Position numbers and translations under genes: made by a program. This document shows, piece after piece, positions 22,679-34,984 of a stretch of 64,000 nucleotides of DNA. This stretch comes from Streptomyces sp. SW4 (GTDB lineage: Bacteria; Actinomycetota; Actinomycetes; Streptomycetales; Streptomycetaceae). The notes beneath the pieces were generated by a model that had not been told where the DNA came from, did not search any database, and worked only from the letters and a program-made list of their open reading frames with translations. The stretch is taken from contig QKWM01000004.1 in NCBI GenBank assembly GCA_003248315.1, positions 806,001-870,000 of the forward strand, read 5' to 3'. Positions within the stretch are counted from its first letter, which is position 1. The number at the start of each line of letters is the position of its first letter.

Positions 22679-24722
22679 GTGTTGAGCAGCAGTTCCTCCC
22701 ACAGACGCACCCCCCACACCCCTCCCGCCGCACCGCGCAGCGCCGCGCCGCGGCCGTCGCCCTGGCCGGCGTGGCCGCGCTGATCGCGACGGCGGTCCAG
22801 TCCGGCGCGGCGACCGCGGCCCCGGCCGCACCGGTCCCGGGCGCCGAGTCCGTGACGCTCTCCCCGGCCCAGCGCGCCGAGCTGCTGCGCGAGGCCGACG
22901 CCCGCAAGGCGGACACCGCCGGCCGCCTGGGCCTCGGCGCGAAGGAGAAGCTGGTCGTCCGCGACGTGGTCAAGGACCGCGACGGCACCCTGCACACCCG
23001 CTACGAGCGCACCTACGCCGGGCTGCCCGTCCTCGGCGGCGACCTCGTGGTCAGCACGACCGCCGCCGGGAAGACGAAGAAGGTCGTCAAGGCCACGAAG
23101 GCGGCCGTGGCGCCGGCCACGGTGACGCCGAAGATCTCCGCCGAGAAGGCGGAGCGGCAGGCGGTGGCCGCCGCCGAGGCCGACGGTGCCGAGGCGCCCG
23201 ACGCCGAGGGCGCCCCGCGCAAGGTGGTCTGGGCGGCCGAGGGCAAGCCGGTCCTGGCGTACGAGACGGTCGTCGGCGGCCTCCAGCAGGACGGCACCCC
23301 GAACGAACTGCACGTCATCACCGACGCCGCCACCGGCGAGAAGCTGTACGAGTACCAGGCCGTGCACAACGGCACCGGTCACACCGTCTACAGCGGCACC
23401 GTCGAGCTGACCACGACGCAGTCGGGTTCGACGTACAACCTCACCGACGGGGCGCGCGGCAACCACAAGACGTACAACCTCAACCGCGCCACCTCCGGCA
23501 CCGGCACCCTCTTCTCCGGTCCCGACGACGTCTGGGGCAACGGCAGCCCGTCCAACCTGGAGTCCGCCGGCGCCGACGCCCACTACGGGGCAGCGCTCAC
23601 CTGGGACTACTACAAGAACGTGCACGGGCGCAGCGGCATCCGCGGCGACGGCGTGGGCGCCTACTCCCGCGTCCACTACGGCAACAACTACGTCAACGCG
23701 TTCTGGTCCGACAGCTGCTTCTGCATGACCTACGGCGACGGCTCCGGCAACGCCAACCCGCTCACCTCCATCGACGTGGCCGCGCACGAGATGACGCACG
23801 GTCTGACCTCCCACACCGCGGGCCTGCGCTACAGCGGCGAGTCCGGCGGCCTGAACGAGGCGACCAGCGACATCTTCGGCTCCACCGTCGAGTTCTTCGC
23901 GAACAACTCCTCCGACACCGGTGACTACCTCATCGGCGAGGAGATCGACATCAACGGCGACGGAACCCCGCTGCGGTACATGGACAAGCCGAGCAAGGAC
24001 GGCGCGTCCAAGGACTACTGGTACTCCGGCATCGGCTCGATCGACGTGCACTACTCGTCCGGGCCCGCCAACCACTTCTTCTACCTGCTGAGCGAGGGCA
24101 GCGGCACGAAGACCATCAACGGCGTCACCTACGACTCCCCCACCTCCGACGGCCTGCCGGTGACCGGCATCGGCCGCGCCAAGGCGGAGAAGATCTGGTT
24201 CCGCGCGCTCACCACCAAGTTCACCTCGACCACCGACTACGCGGGCGCCCGCACCGGCACCCTCGCGGCGGCCGGTGAGCTGTACGGCACCGACAGCGCC
24301 GAGTACAAGGCGGTCCAGGACGCCTGGGCCGGCGTCAACGTCGGCGCGCGCTCCGGTGGCGGCGGTGGCGGCGGCACCACCTTCGAGAACACCGCCGACG
24401 TGGCGATCCCGGACAACGGCGCGGCCGTCACCTCGTCCCTCACCGTCTCGGGCCGCACCGGCAACGCGCCCTCCGCCCTCAAGGCCGGCGTCAGGATCGT
24501 GCACACCTGGCGCGGTGACCTCCAGATCGACCTGGTCGCCCCGACGGCACGGCCTACCGGCTGAAGAACACCAGCTCCGGCGACTCCGCGGACAACGTCG
24601 ACGAGACGTACACGGTCGACGCGTCCTCCGAGACCGCCAACGGCGTGTGGAAGCTGCGGGTCCAGGACCGGGCGTCCCGGGACACCGGGTACATCGACAG
24701 CTTCAGACTGACCTTCCCGTAA
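22679..24722 (+). CDS. secreted thermolysin-like neutral metalloprotease (M4) with P domain
   Basis: About 681 residues with bases restored near 22720 and 24545. It has a signal peptide (RRAAAVALAGVAALIATAV), a FTP/PepSY propeptide (about 60-220), then the M4 catalytic domain with HEMTH and the downstream Glu in GLNEATSDIFG, which coordinate and activate zinc. A Gly-rich linker (ARSGGGGGGG) leads to a C-terminal proprotein-convertase P/Homo B beta-domain ending YIDSFRLTFP. It is an extracellular endopeptidase with an autocleaved propeptide. The start is GTG 22679 or the adjacent TTG 22682; the AAGGAG is only 3 nt from the GTG, so TTG may be used. Confidence 0.93.
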
Positions 24723-24744
24723 CCCGCGGGCGGGCCCCGAGGAC

Positions 24745-24781
24745 GGGCGGCACCCGGGACCGAGGTCCCCGGGTGCCGCCC
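24745..24781 (+). terminator. rho-independent-type terminator after the M4 protease
   Basis: GGGCGGCACCCGGGACC faces GGTCCCCGGGTGCCGCC across a GA loop. The stem is about 17 bp apart from one base that appears lost from a G run. It lies 22 bp after the protease stop. Confidence 0.75.
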
Positions 24782-24816
24782 CAGGGGTGTCTCGTCGCCC
24801 CTTAGGCTTGGGCCCC

Positions 24817-25333
24817 ATGTCTGCGAGGGACTTCACCTACGACGCCGTCGGCGCCACCCGGGGCAGGGCACCTGCCCGCCGGGCTACCGCTCCCTGCACG
24901 TGCGCACCCGCATCGGGGAGGGCGAGCCGGTCTTCCGCCGGGCGGCCGAGGCGGTCCTGACCTGGGAGATGCACCGCGCCCTGGGGTGGGCCTCGACACC
25001 GGCGCGGACCGTGCCGCGCCCGGCGTCGACGTCACCGTCACCCTCGCCGGCGTGATCAGGGCGCCGTGCCGGGTGGTGTGGACGACCGAGGAGCGCCGCC
25101 GCGCCGGCTGGGCGTACGGCACGCTGCCCGGCCACCCGGAGAGCGGCGAGGAGGCGTTCGTCGTGGACCGCACGGGCGACGGCACGGTCTGGCTGACCGT
25201 CACCGCGTTCAGCCGCCCCGCCAAGTGGTACACCAAGGCGGGCGGGGCGGCCGCCCGCGGGTTCCAGCACGCCTACGCGCGGCGCTGCGGGACGGTGCTG
25301 CGGCGGCTCGCCGCGGACCGGGCCGAGGACTGA
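24817..25333 (+). CDS. DUF1990 family protein
   Basis: About 172 residues with bases restored near 24862 and 24985. It shows the DUF1990 layout: FTYDAVGATRGQGTCPPGYRSL, FRRAAEAVLTWEMHRALG, then a beta-rich half with RVVWTTEERRRAGWAYGTLPGHPESGEEAF and a final helix RGFQHAYARRCGTVLRRL. The family is START/SRPBCC-like and uncharacterised in bacteria. A TAGGCT -10 sits at 24803-24808, 8 nt before the ATG, and no ribosome binding site is present, so the mRNA is probably leaderless. It is convergent with glgP. Confidence 0.8.
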
Positions 25334-25361
25334 CGGACCCGGCGCCGCGGCCACGCGACCG

Positions 25362-27985
25362 TCACCGCATCAGCAGTCCCGCCGCCTCCACCAGTTCCTG
25401 CGACGGCACCGCGACCAGGCCCAGTTCGGCGCAGGACGCCAGCAGCGGATGGACGGGCAGGACGCGGACCGTGTAGCCGAACGGGCCGGTCCGGTCCAGG
25501 GCCAGCGGCCCCTCGTACACCCAGCGGCCCTCCGTGTCCGGGCCGCTCACCGGCTTCAGCGGCACGGCCGCGGCGTCGGTGATCCGGTCCTCGGAGTCCA
25601 CCCGGCCGGAGACCGCCTGGACCTCCACGTCCTCCGGGGCGAGATCCCCGAGGCGCACCCGCACCCGCAGCCCGAGGGTGCTGCCCAGCTCCGCGGTGGC
25701 CGTCGCGGCGGACGTCTCCACGTGGTCGACGCTCACCCCGCTCCACGCGCCGCGCACCCGGGCCTTCCACTCGGCGAGGTCGCGGGCGGCGTCCGGGTCC
25801 AGCGCGCGGTGCGCCTCGGCCGCCGGGGCGTACAGCCGCTCCACGTACTCGCGGACCATGCGGCCGGCCAGCACCTTCGGGCCGAGCCGGCTCAGGGTCT
25901 GGCGGACCATCTCGATCCAGCGGTCCGGCAGCCCGCTCTGCCCGCGCTCGTAGAAGCGCGGGGTGACCCGCTGTTCCAGCAGGTCGTAGAGGGCGTCGGC
26001 CTCTATGGCGTCGCGCCGGTCGGGGTCGGTGCCCCAGCCGTCGGCGGTGGGGATCGCCCAGCCGAAGTCCGGGTCGAACCACTCGTCCCACCAGCCGTCC
26101 AGCACCGACAGGTTGAGGCAGCCGTTGAGCGCCGCCTTCATGCCGGAGGTGCCGCACGCCTCCAGCGGGCGCAGCGGGTTGTTCAGCCAGATGTCGCAGC
26201 CCGGGTAGAGCTTCTGCGCCATGGCCATGCCGTAGTCCGGCAGGAACACGATCCGGTGCCGCACCCGCGGGTCGTCCGCGAACCGCACCAGTTCCTGCAC
26301 CAGCCGCTTGCCGCCGTCGTCGGCGGGGTGCGCCTTGCCCGCGACGACGATCTGCACCGGCCGCTCCGGGTGCAGCAGCAGCTCCATCAGCCGGTCCCGG
26401 TCGCGCAGCATCAGCGTCAGCCGCTTGTACGACGGCACCCGCCGCGCGAAGCCGATGGTGAGCACGTCCGGGTCGAGGACGTCGTCGATCCAGCCCAGCT
26501 CGGCCGTCCCCGCGCCGCGCTGCCGCCAAGAGGCGCGCAGCCGCTCGCGCACCTCGGTCACCAGCTGTTCGCGCAGGGTGCGGCGCAGCTCCCAGATGTC
26601 CTCGTCGGGGATCTCGGCGACGGAGTCCCAGCGCTCGGAGCCGCCGACGGTCAGCGCGTCCTCGGCGCGCTGCACGCCGATCTGCCGGGCGCCGAGCCGG
26701 AACACCTCGGGTGCGACCCAGGTGGGGGCGTGGACGCCGTTGGTCACGGAGGTGATCGGCACCTCGTCGGCGTCGAAGCCGGGCCACAGCCCGGAGAACA
26801 TCTCGCGGCTGACCTCGCCGTGCAGCAGGGAGACGCCGTTGGCGCGCTGGGCCAGGCGCAGGCCCATCACGGCCATGTTGAACAGGTTGGGCTCGCCGCC
26901 CGGATACGTCTCCATGCCGAGCCGCAGGATCCGGTCGACGTCGATGCGGGGCAGCTCGGCGCCGGGACCGAAGTGGCGGGCGACCAGCTCGCGGTCGAAG
27001 CGGTCGATGCCGGCCGGGACGGGCGTGTGCGTGGTGAAGACGGTCCCGGCGCGGACCGCCTCCAGGGCGGAGTCGAAGTCCAGCCCGGCGGCGCACAGTT
27101 CGGCGATGCGCTCCAGGCCGAGGAACCCGGCGTGGCCCTCGTTGGTGTGGAAGACCTCCGGCTCGGGGTGCCCGGTGAGCCGGCAGTAGGTCCGCACCGC
27201 CCTGACCCCTCCTATGCCGAGCAGCATCTCCTGGAGCAGCCGGTGCTCGCTGCCGCCGCCGTAGAGCCGGTCGGTGACGCCCCGTTCGCCGAGGTCGTTC
27301 TCCTCCACGTCGGAGTCGAGCAGCAGCAGCGGGACCCGGCCGACCTGGGCCAGCCAGATGCGGGCGCGCAGCTCCCGGCCGCCGGGCAGGGCGAGGGCGA
27401 CCTGGGCGGGGCCGCCGTCGGGCTCCTCCAGGGGGGCGAGGGGCAGCTCGTGGGGGTCGAGGACGGGGTAGTGCTCCTGCTGCCAGCCGTCGCGGGAGAG
27501 GGTCTGGCGGAAGTAGCCGTGCCGGTAGAGCAGGCCGACGCCGACGAGGGGCACCCGAGGTCGCTGGCCGCCTTGAGGTGGTCGCCGGCCAGGATGCCGA
27601 GGCCGCCGGAGTACTGCGGCAGGGCGGCGGTGATGCCGAACTCGGGCGAGAAGTAGGCGACGGCGGCGGGCAGCCGGGCCCCGGCGCCCCGGGCCTGGTA
27701 CCAGCGGTCGCCGGTCATGTAGTAGTCGAGGTCGTCGGCGGCGGCGGTGAGGCGGCGCAGGAAGCGCCGGTCCTCGGCCAGCTCCGCCAGCCGGGCGGGG
27801 CGGACCGTGCCGAGCAGCCGGACCGGGTCGCCGCCGGAGGCGGCCCAGCACTCGGGGTCGACGGACTGGAAGAGGTCGCGGGTCTCCGTGTGCCAGGACC
27901 AGCGCAGGTTGCGGGCCAGGTCGCTGAGCGGCCGGAGGGGGTCGGGGAGGACGGGACGGACGGTCAGTCGGCGGATCGCCTTCAC
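25362..27985 (-). CDS. glgP: alpha-glucan (glycogen/maltodextrin) phosphorylase, GT35
   Basis: About 874 residues, one frameshift near 27556. The start is GTG 27985 with GAGG 5 nt upstream. It is the actinobacterial long-N-terminus type: PEFGITAALPQYSGGLGILAGDHLKAASDLG, EVFHTNEGHAGFLGLER, VTNGVHAPTWVAPE, and the PLP-binding lysine segment in ACGTSGMKAALNG. It releases glucose-1-phosphate from alpha-1,4-glucans and, in the GlgE context, probably feeds or drains maltosyl chains. It is transcribed away from glgE, separated from it by a subtilase gene, unlike the co-directional glgE-treS-pep2-glgB. Confidence 0.94.
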
Positions 27986-28271
27986 AATCACCTCGACGCG
28001 TTCGCGGGCGTGGACGCTGGGTGCGTCTCGTCGTCCCTCACGACGGTACCGGTGCGGTCTGCGCCGCGCCGGGGGCTTCGCCGCGAGCCCGCCGAATGCG
28101 CCCGTATCGGCCCCATGCTCCGGATCCGCCCGGACCGCAGCCGCGGGGCGCCGGCCCGGGGGCAGGCCGTCTTGTGGGGTGCCGCCCGCCGCGAGAGGCT
28201 GCCCGCAGGCGTACCGGCCCGCGGCCTGCCCCGGGCCGGCCGTACGCCGTGCCGAGGAGGGGAACGCACAC
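27986..28271. promoter_or_regulatory. divergent promoter region between glgP and the subtilase gene
   Basis: 286 bp with no gene. It must drive glgP on the minus strand and the protease on the plus strand. GAGGAGGGG near 28255 is the protease ribosome binding site. No clear hexamer pair or operator was found. Confidence 0.4.
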
Positions 28272-29475
28272 ATGGCACGGACGCGAACACGGCGTCTGCG
28301 CCCGGCGGGGGGACTGGTCGCGGTGGGCTGCGCCGTGACGCTGTCGGTCACCGCCCCGCCCGCGCAGGCCGCCGCCCCCGAGGGGCGGATACTCGGCGCC
28401 GGCGCACCCGGCTCCGTCGGCGGGAGTTACCTGGTCACCCTCGAGGAGGGGACGCGGGCCTCGTCGGCGGCGGGGAAGGCCGTCGCCGAACGGTACGGGG
28501 CGCGCATCGAGCACACCTACGGCACCGTCCTGAACGGATACGCCGTCAGAGCCGGGCAGAGACAGGCGAGGCGGCTCGCCGCCGACCCGCGCGTCGCCTC
28601 CGTCGCCCAGGACACCCGCGTCCTGGTGGAGCACACGCGGCACGACCCGGCGTCGTGGGGGCTGGACCGCATCGACCAGCGCGGCCTGCCGCTGGACGGG
28701 CGCCACACCTGGGCGGAGCCGGGCGGCCGGGGCGTGACCGTCTACGTGATCGACACGGGGATCCGCACCGCGCACCGGGACTTCGGCGGGCGGGCGGGTC
28801 ACGGCTGGGACTTCGTCGACGGCGACCGCACCGCCGAGGACGGCAACGGGCACGGCACCCACGTCGCGGCCACCGCCGTCGGCACGGAGTACGGCGTGGC
28901 GAAACGGGCCCGGGTGGTCGGCGTCCGGGTGCTGGACGACAGGGGCGCCGGGACCACGGCACGGGTCATCGCCGGCATCGACTGGGTGACGAAACACGCC
29001 AAAAAGCCGGCGGTCGCCAATCTGAGCCTGGGCGGCCCGCGCAACGACCGGCTGGACGCCGCCGTCCGCGCCTCGATCGCCTCCGGCGTGACGTACACGG
29101 TCTCCGCCGGCAACGACGGGCTGCCGGCCGCTCTGCGCTCCCCAGCAGGGTGATGCAGGCCGTCACGGTCGGCGCGACCGACCGCCGGGACGCGCGGGCG
29201 GCCTTCTCCGACCACGGCCCGGCCGTCGATCTGTTCGCCCGGGCGTGTCCGTCACCTCGGCCTCCCACACGAGCGACACGGGGCGGGCGACCTTCTCGGG
29301 AACGTCGATGGCGGCGCCGCACGTCGCCGGGGCGGCGGCCCTGCATCTCGCCCGCCATCCCCGGCACACACCGGCACAGGTGGAAAAGGCGCTGGTCACG
29401 GGGGCGACCACCGGGAAGGTGTCCGGCCGCGGGGCCGGTTCGCCGGACAGGCTCCTGCACGTTCCGGGCCTCTGA
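28272..29475 (+). CDS. secreted subtilisin-like serine protease (S8) with I9 propeptide
   Basis: About 401 residues with bases restored near 29130 and 29246. A signal peptide ends at AQAAAP, followed by an I9 inhibitor-type propeptide (YLVTLEEGTR to VASVAQDTRV) and a proteinase-K-like catalytic domain: Asp in YVIDTGIRTAHRDF, His in GNGHGTHVAATAVG and Ser in FSGTSMAAPHVAG, with the oxyanion Asn in TVSAGNDG. It is a secreted endopeptidase. Ribosome binding site GAGGAGGGG. A terminator follows. Confidence 0.94.
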
Positions 29476-29491
29476 CGGCGCGTCGGCGGCC

Positions 29492-29522
29492 ACCGGTCCC
29501 GTCTCCGGCGGACGGGGCCGGT
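29492..29522 (+). terminator. hairpin terminator after the subtilase gene
   Basis: ACCGGTCCCGTC and GACGGGGCCGGT pair over 12 bp (one G-T pair) around a 7-nt loop, followed by CTTGTG. It separates the protease from the glgE promoter. Confidence 0.7.
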
Positions 29523-29523
29523 C

Positions 29524-29552
29524 TTGTGCGTAGACATACGGGTGAGTAGTTA
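29524..29552 (+). promoter_or_regulatory. candidate sigma70-type promoter for glgE-treS-pep2-glgB
   Basis: TTGTGC at 29524-29529 and TAGTTA at 29547-29552 are separated by exactly 17 nt, placing a start about 170 nt before glgE. The surrounding DNA is unusually AT-rich for this genome. Confidence 0.55.
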
Positions 29553-29731
29553 ACAAAGTGCCGGAATGCCCACCCGAAGAGTGTGGGAAGGCTCCTCCGG
29601 TACGACCCGCTCGGACAGACCCCGGCGGCACAGCACGACGGCACCACCCCCAGGCACACCACGGACAGTTCCGCAGGACCCACCTCCCCACTGTCATCCG
29701 CCCGTACTCGTTGACGCGGACAGGAGCGGTC

Positions 29732-31750
29732 ATGCCCGCCAAGCACCACTCGTCGGCACCCCCGACCCCGCCGACGCCCCCGACGCCGGATCCCGGTGAC
29801 ACCGTCGTCGGCCGCATCCCCGTCCTGGACGTCCGCCCGGTCGTCCACGGCGGGCGCCGGCCCGCCAAAGCGGTGACCGGCGAATCGTTCGAGATATCGG
29901 CCACCGTGTTCCGGGAGGGACACGACGCCGTGGCCGCCAACGTCGTCCTCAGAGATCCGCGGGCCGCCCGGGCCCGTGGACCCCCATGCGGGAACTCGCC
30001 CGGGCACCGACCGCTGGGGGCGACCGTCACCGCCGGGGAGCCCGGCCTGTGGACGTACCACGTGGAGGCCTGGAGCGATCCGGTCGGCACCTGGCGGCAC
30101 CACGCCGGCGTCAAGATCCCCGCCGGCATCGACACGGAGCTGGTCCTGGAGGAGGGCGCCCGGCTGTACGAGCGGGCCGCGGCGGACGTTCCGCGGCGGG
30201 AGGACCGGCGGGCGCTGCTCTCGGCCGTCGAGGCGCTGCGGGACGAGACCCGTCCGGCCGCGTCACGGCTGGCGGCGGCGCTGACGCCGGAGGTGGACGC
30301 GGTCCTGGCCCGCCACCCCCTGCGGGACCTGGTCACCGCCTCCGCCCCGCTCCCCCTCCTCGTCGAGCGCGAACGCGCCCTCTACGGCTCCTGGTACGAG
30401 TTCTTCCCCCGCTCCGAGGGCACCCCGAACGCCCCCACGGCACCTTCCGCACCGCCGCCCGCCGCCTGCCGGCCATCGCCGCCATGGGCTTCGACGTCGT
30501 CTACCTCCCCCGATCCACCCCATCGGCACCACCCACCGCAAAGGCCGCAACAACACCCTCACCGCCGGCCCCGACGACGTCGGCGTCCCCTGGGCCATCG
30601 GCTCCCCGAAGGGGCCACGACGCCGTCCACCCCGACCTGGGCACCCTCGACGACTTCGACTGGTTCGTCGCCCAGGCCCACACCCACGGCCTGGAGATCG
30701 CCCTCGACTTCGCCCTCCAGTGCTCCCCGACCACCCCTGGGTCGACAAACACCCCGACTGGTTCCACCACCGGCCCGACGGCACCATCGCCCACGCCGAG
30801 AACCCCCGAAGAAGTACCAGGACATCTACCCCATCGCCTTCGACGCCGACATGGACGGCCTGGTCACCGAGACCTGCCGGATCCTGCGCCACTGGATGGC
30901 CCACGGCGTGCGCATCTTCCGCGTCGACAACCCGCACACCAAACCCGTCGTGTTCTGGGAGCAGGTCATCGCGGACATCAACCGCACCGACCCCGACGTG
31001 ATCTTCCTCGCCGAGGCCTTCACCCGCCCCGCGATGATGCACACCCTCGCGGCGATCGGCTTCCAGCAGTCCTACACCTACTTCACCTGGCGCAACACCA
31101 AACAGGAACTCACCGAGTACCTCACCGAGCTGACCGGCGAGGCCGCCTCCTACATGCGGCCCAACTTCTTCGCCAACACCCCGACATCCTCCACGCCTAC
31201 CTCCAGCACGGCGGCCGGCCCGCCTTCGAGGTCCGCGCCGTCCTCGCCGCCACCCTCTCCCCCACCTGGGGCATCTACAGCGGCTACGAACTGTGCGAGA
31301 ACACCCCTTGCGCGAAGGCAGCGAGGAATACCTCGACTCGGAGAAGTACCAGCTCACCCCCGCGACTGGGACGCCGCCGAACGCGAACACCGCACCATCG
31401 CCCCGCTCATCACCCGGCTCAACACCATCCGGCGGAGAACCCGGCGCTCCGGCAGCTGCGCGATCTGCACTTCCACCACGCCGACAAGGACCAGGTGATC
31501 GCCTACTCGAAGCGGAAGGGATCGAACAGGGTCGTGGTGGTCGCCAACCTCGACCCCACCACACCCAGGAGGCCACGGTCTCGTTGGACATGCCGCAACT
31601 CGGCCTGGACTGGCACGAGTCGGTACCGGTGCGCGACCGGCTCACCGGCGAGACCTACCTCTGGGGCAGGGCCAACTACGTGCGCCTCGAGCCAGGCGGA
31701 GCGCATGTTCTCATCGTCGGCTCCCCGCAGATCGGAGGGTCACCCACAAC

Positions 31751-31754
<4 letters not shown>
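29732..31754 (+). CDS. glgE: alpha-1,4-glucan:maltose-1-phosphate maltosyltransferase
   Basis: About 675 residues but heavily frameshifted: some 10 single-base losses between 29965 and 31565. The start is ATG 29732 behind AGGAG. It has an N-terminal Ig-like domain ([28 protein letters not shown]), then a GH13_3 core: [32 protein letters not shown], the nucleophile region [14 protein letters not shown] and acid region [13 protein letters not shown]. It extends glucan chains with maltose-1-phosphate made by TreS/Pep2. The stop overlaps treS as ATGA. It was formerly annotated as an alpha-amylase (Pep1). Confidence 0.93.
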
Positions 31755-33446
<1,692 letters not shown>

Positions 33447-33545
33447 GCCGAACCCCGTCCACACCCGGGCGGGGCCGGTTTCCCCCGCCCCGCCCGGGGC
33501 ACGCATCAGTAACACCCCGACGACCCAGGGGAAGGGCGCGACGCC

Positions 33546-34937
33546 ATGTCGGAAGCCGTCACACGTACCGTCACGACCCCGCCCGGACTCCTCGCGTCAC
33601 TGGAGCCCCTGCTGCACGAGTGGCTGCCACGACAGCGCTGGTTCGCGGGCAAGGGGCGCCCGGTCACCGGGTTCTCGCCGGTCGCCGTCACCGAGCTGCT
33701 GCCGGCCGACGCCCGGCTGGGCCTCTACCACGTCCTGGTCCGCGCCCATCAGGCGGCGGCCCGGCGCCCGGCGCGGCCGGGCAGCCCGGCGACTGCTACC
33801 AGCTGCTGATAGGCGTGCGCGAGGCGCTGCCGCCCCGGCTGGCGCCCGCGCTGATCGGACACGTGGCACAGGGACCGCTGGCCGGACGCACGGTCTACGA
33901 CGCCCTGTACGACACCCGGCCCGCCGAGCTGCTCCTGGAGGCCCTGCGCACCCAGGCGCGGATCGGCGGGCTGCGTTTCGAGCGGAACCACGACCAGGAG
34001 ATCCGCACCGGGCTGGTCCCGCGTCTGATGACCGCCGAGCAGTCCAACTCCTCGGTGGTCTACGGCGATACGTTCATCCTCAAGCTCCTGCGCCGGATCG
34101 TGCCCGGCGTCAACCCGGACCTGGAGCTGCCGCTGGCCCTGGCCCGGGCCGGCTGCCCCCGGGTACCGGCCCCGGCCGCGTGGATGACGGCCGACCTGGG
34201 CGGCGAGCCCTGGGTGCTGGGCGTGCTCCAGCCGTACGTCCAGGGCGCGACCGACGGCTGGGAGCTGGCGCTGCGCGAGCTGGCCAAGGGCGAGGACTTC
34301 GCGGCGGAGGCGCGGGCGCTGGGGCGGGCCACCGCCGAGGTGCACACCGCGCTGGCCCGCGCCCTGCCCACCGTCACCTCGGCCACAGCCGGCTGGAGCA
34401 CCTGGTCGCGGGCATGGTCGGGCGGCTGGAGGACGCCGCGCTCGCCGTCCCGGCGCTGCGGCCGTACGTCCCGGGGCTGCACTCGGCGTTCACGGCGCTG
34501 GCCGGCCTGGCCGCCGAGGGCCGCACCTGGACCGCCCAGCGGGTCCACGGCGATCTGCATCTCGGGCAGTGCCTGCGCTCGCCGTCCGGCCACTGGTCGC
34601 TGATCGACTTCGAGGGCGAGCCCGCCAGGCCGCTGGCCGAGCGGCGGCTGCCGCAGCCGCCGGTCCGCGACATCGCCGGCATGCTCCGCTCCTTCGACTA
34701 CGCGGCGCACTCGGCCGACACCCCGTGCCCGGCTGGGCCGAGACCTGCCGCGCCGCGTACTGCACCGGGTACGCCCAGGTGGCCGGCGCCGACCCGCGCA
34801 CCGACCCCGTGCTGCTGCGCGCCTACGAGACCGACAAGGCCGTGTACGAGGTCGTGTACGAGGCCCGGCACCGCCCGGACTGGCTGCCCGTGCCGCTGGC
34901 GGCGGTGCGGCGCCTGGCCGAGTCCGGCTCCGCGTGA
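33546..34937 (+). CDS. pep2: maltokinase (Pep2/Mak)
   Basis: About 464 residues with bases restored near 33765, 34385 and 34725. N-terminal cap [14 protein letters not shown], then a kinase-like fold: [22 protein letters not shown] (nucleotide-binding strand with the Lys), [13 protein letters not shown] (catalytic loop) and [16 protein letters not shown] (metal-binding Asp). It phosphorylates maltose to maltose-1-phosphate with ATP. It lies between treS and glgB in one operon, 99 bp after treS. Confidence 0.94.
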
Positions 34938-34984
34938 CCCGACCGACCCCTCACCACCTCACCCTCGCCGAGGAGGCGCCGCCC

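Noticed and set aside
22450..24504. A 684-residue minus-strand open frame opposite the M4 protease gene
   Set aside because: It is the mirror of a strong coding frame in high-GC DNA; its composition is Val/Gly/Arg-rich with no recognisable motif, and the plus strand has full protease motifs.
25449..27656. A 735-residue plus-strand frame opposite glgP
   Set aside because: An antisense shadow of glgP; no ribosome binding site and no conserved motif, while glgP reads as a complete GT35 enzyme.
30263..31645. A minus-strand gene opposite glgE
   Set aside because: Arg/Gly/Pro-rich frame with no motif; created by high GC and by the many frameshifts in glgE.
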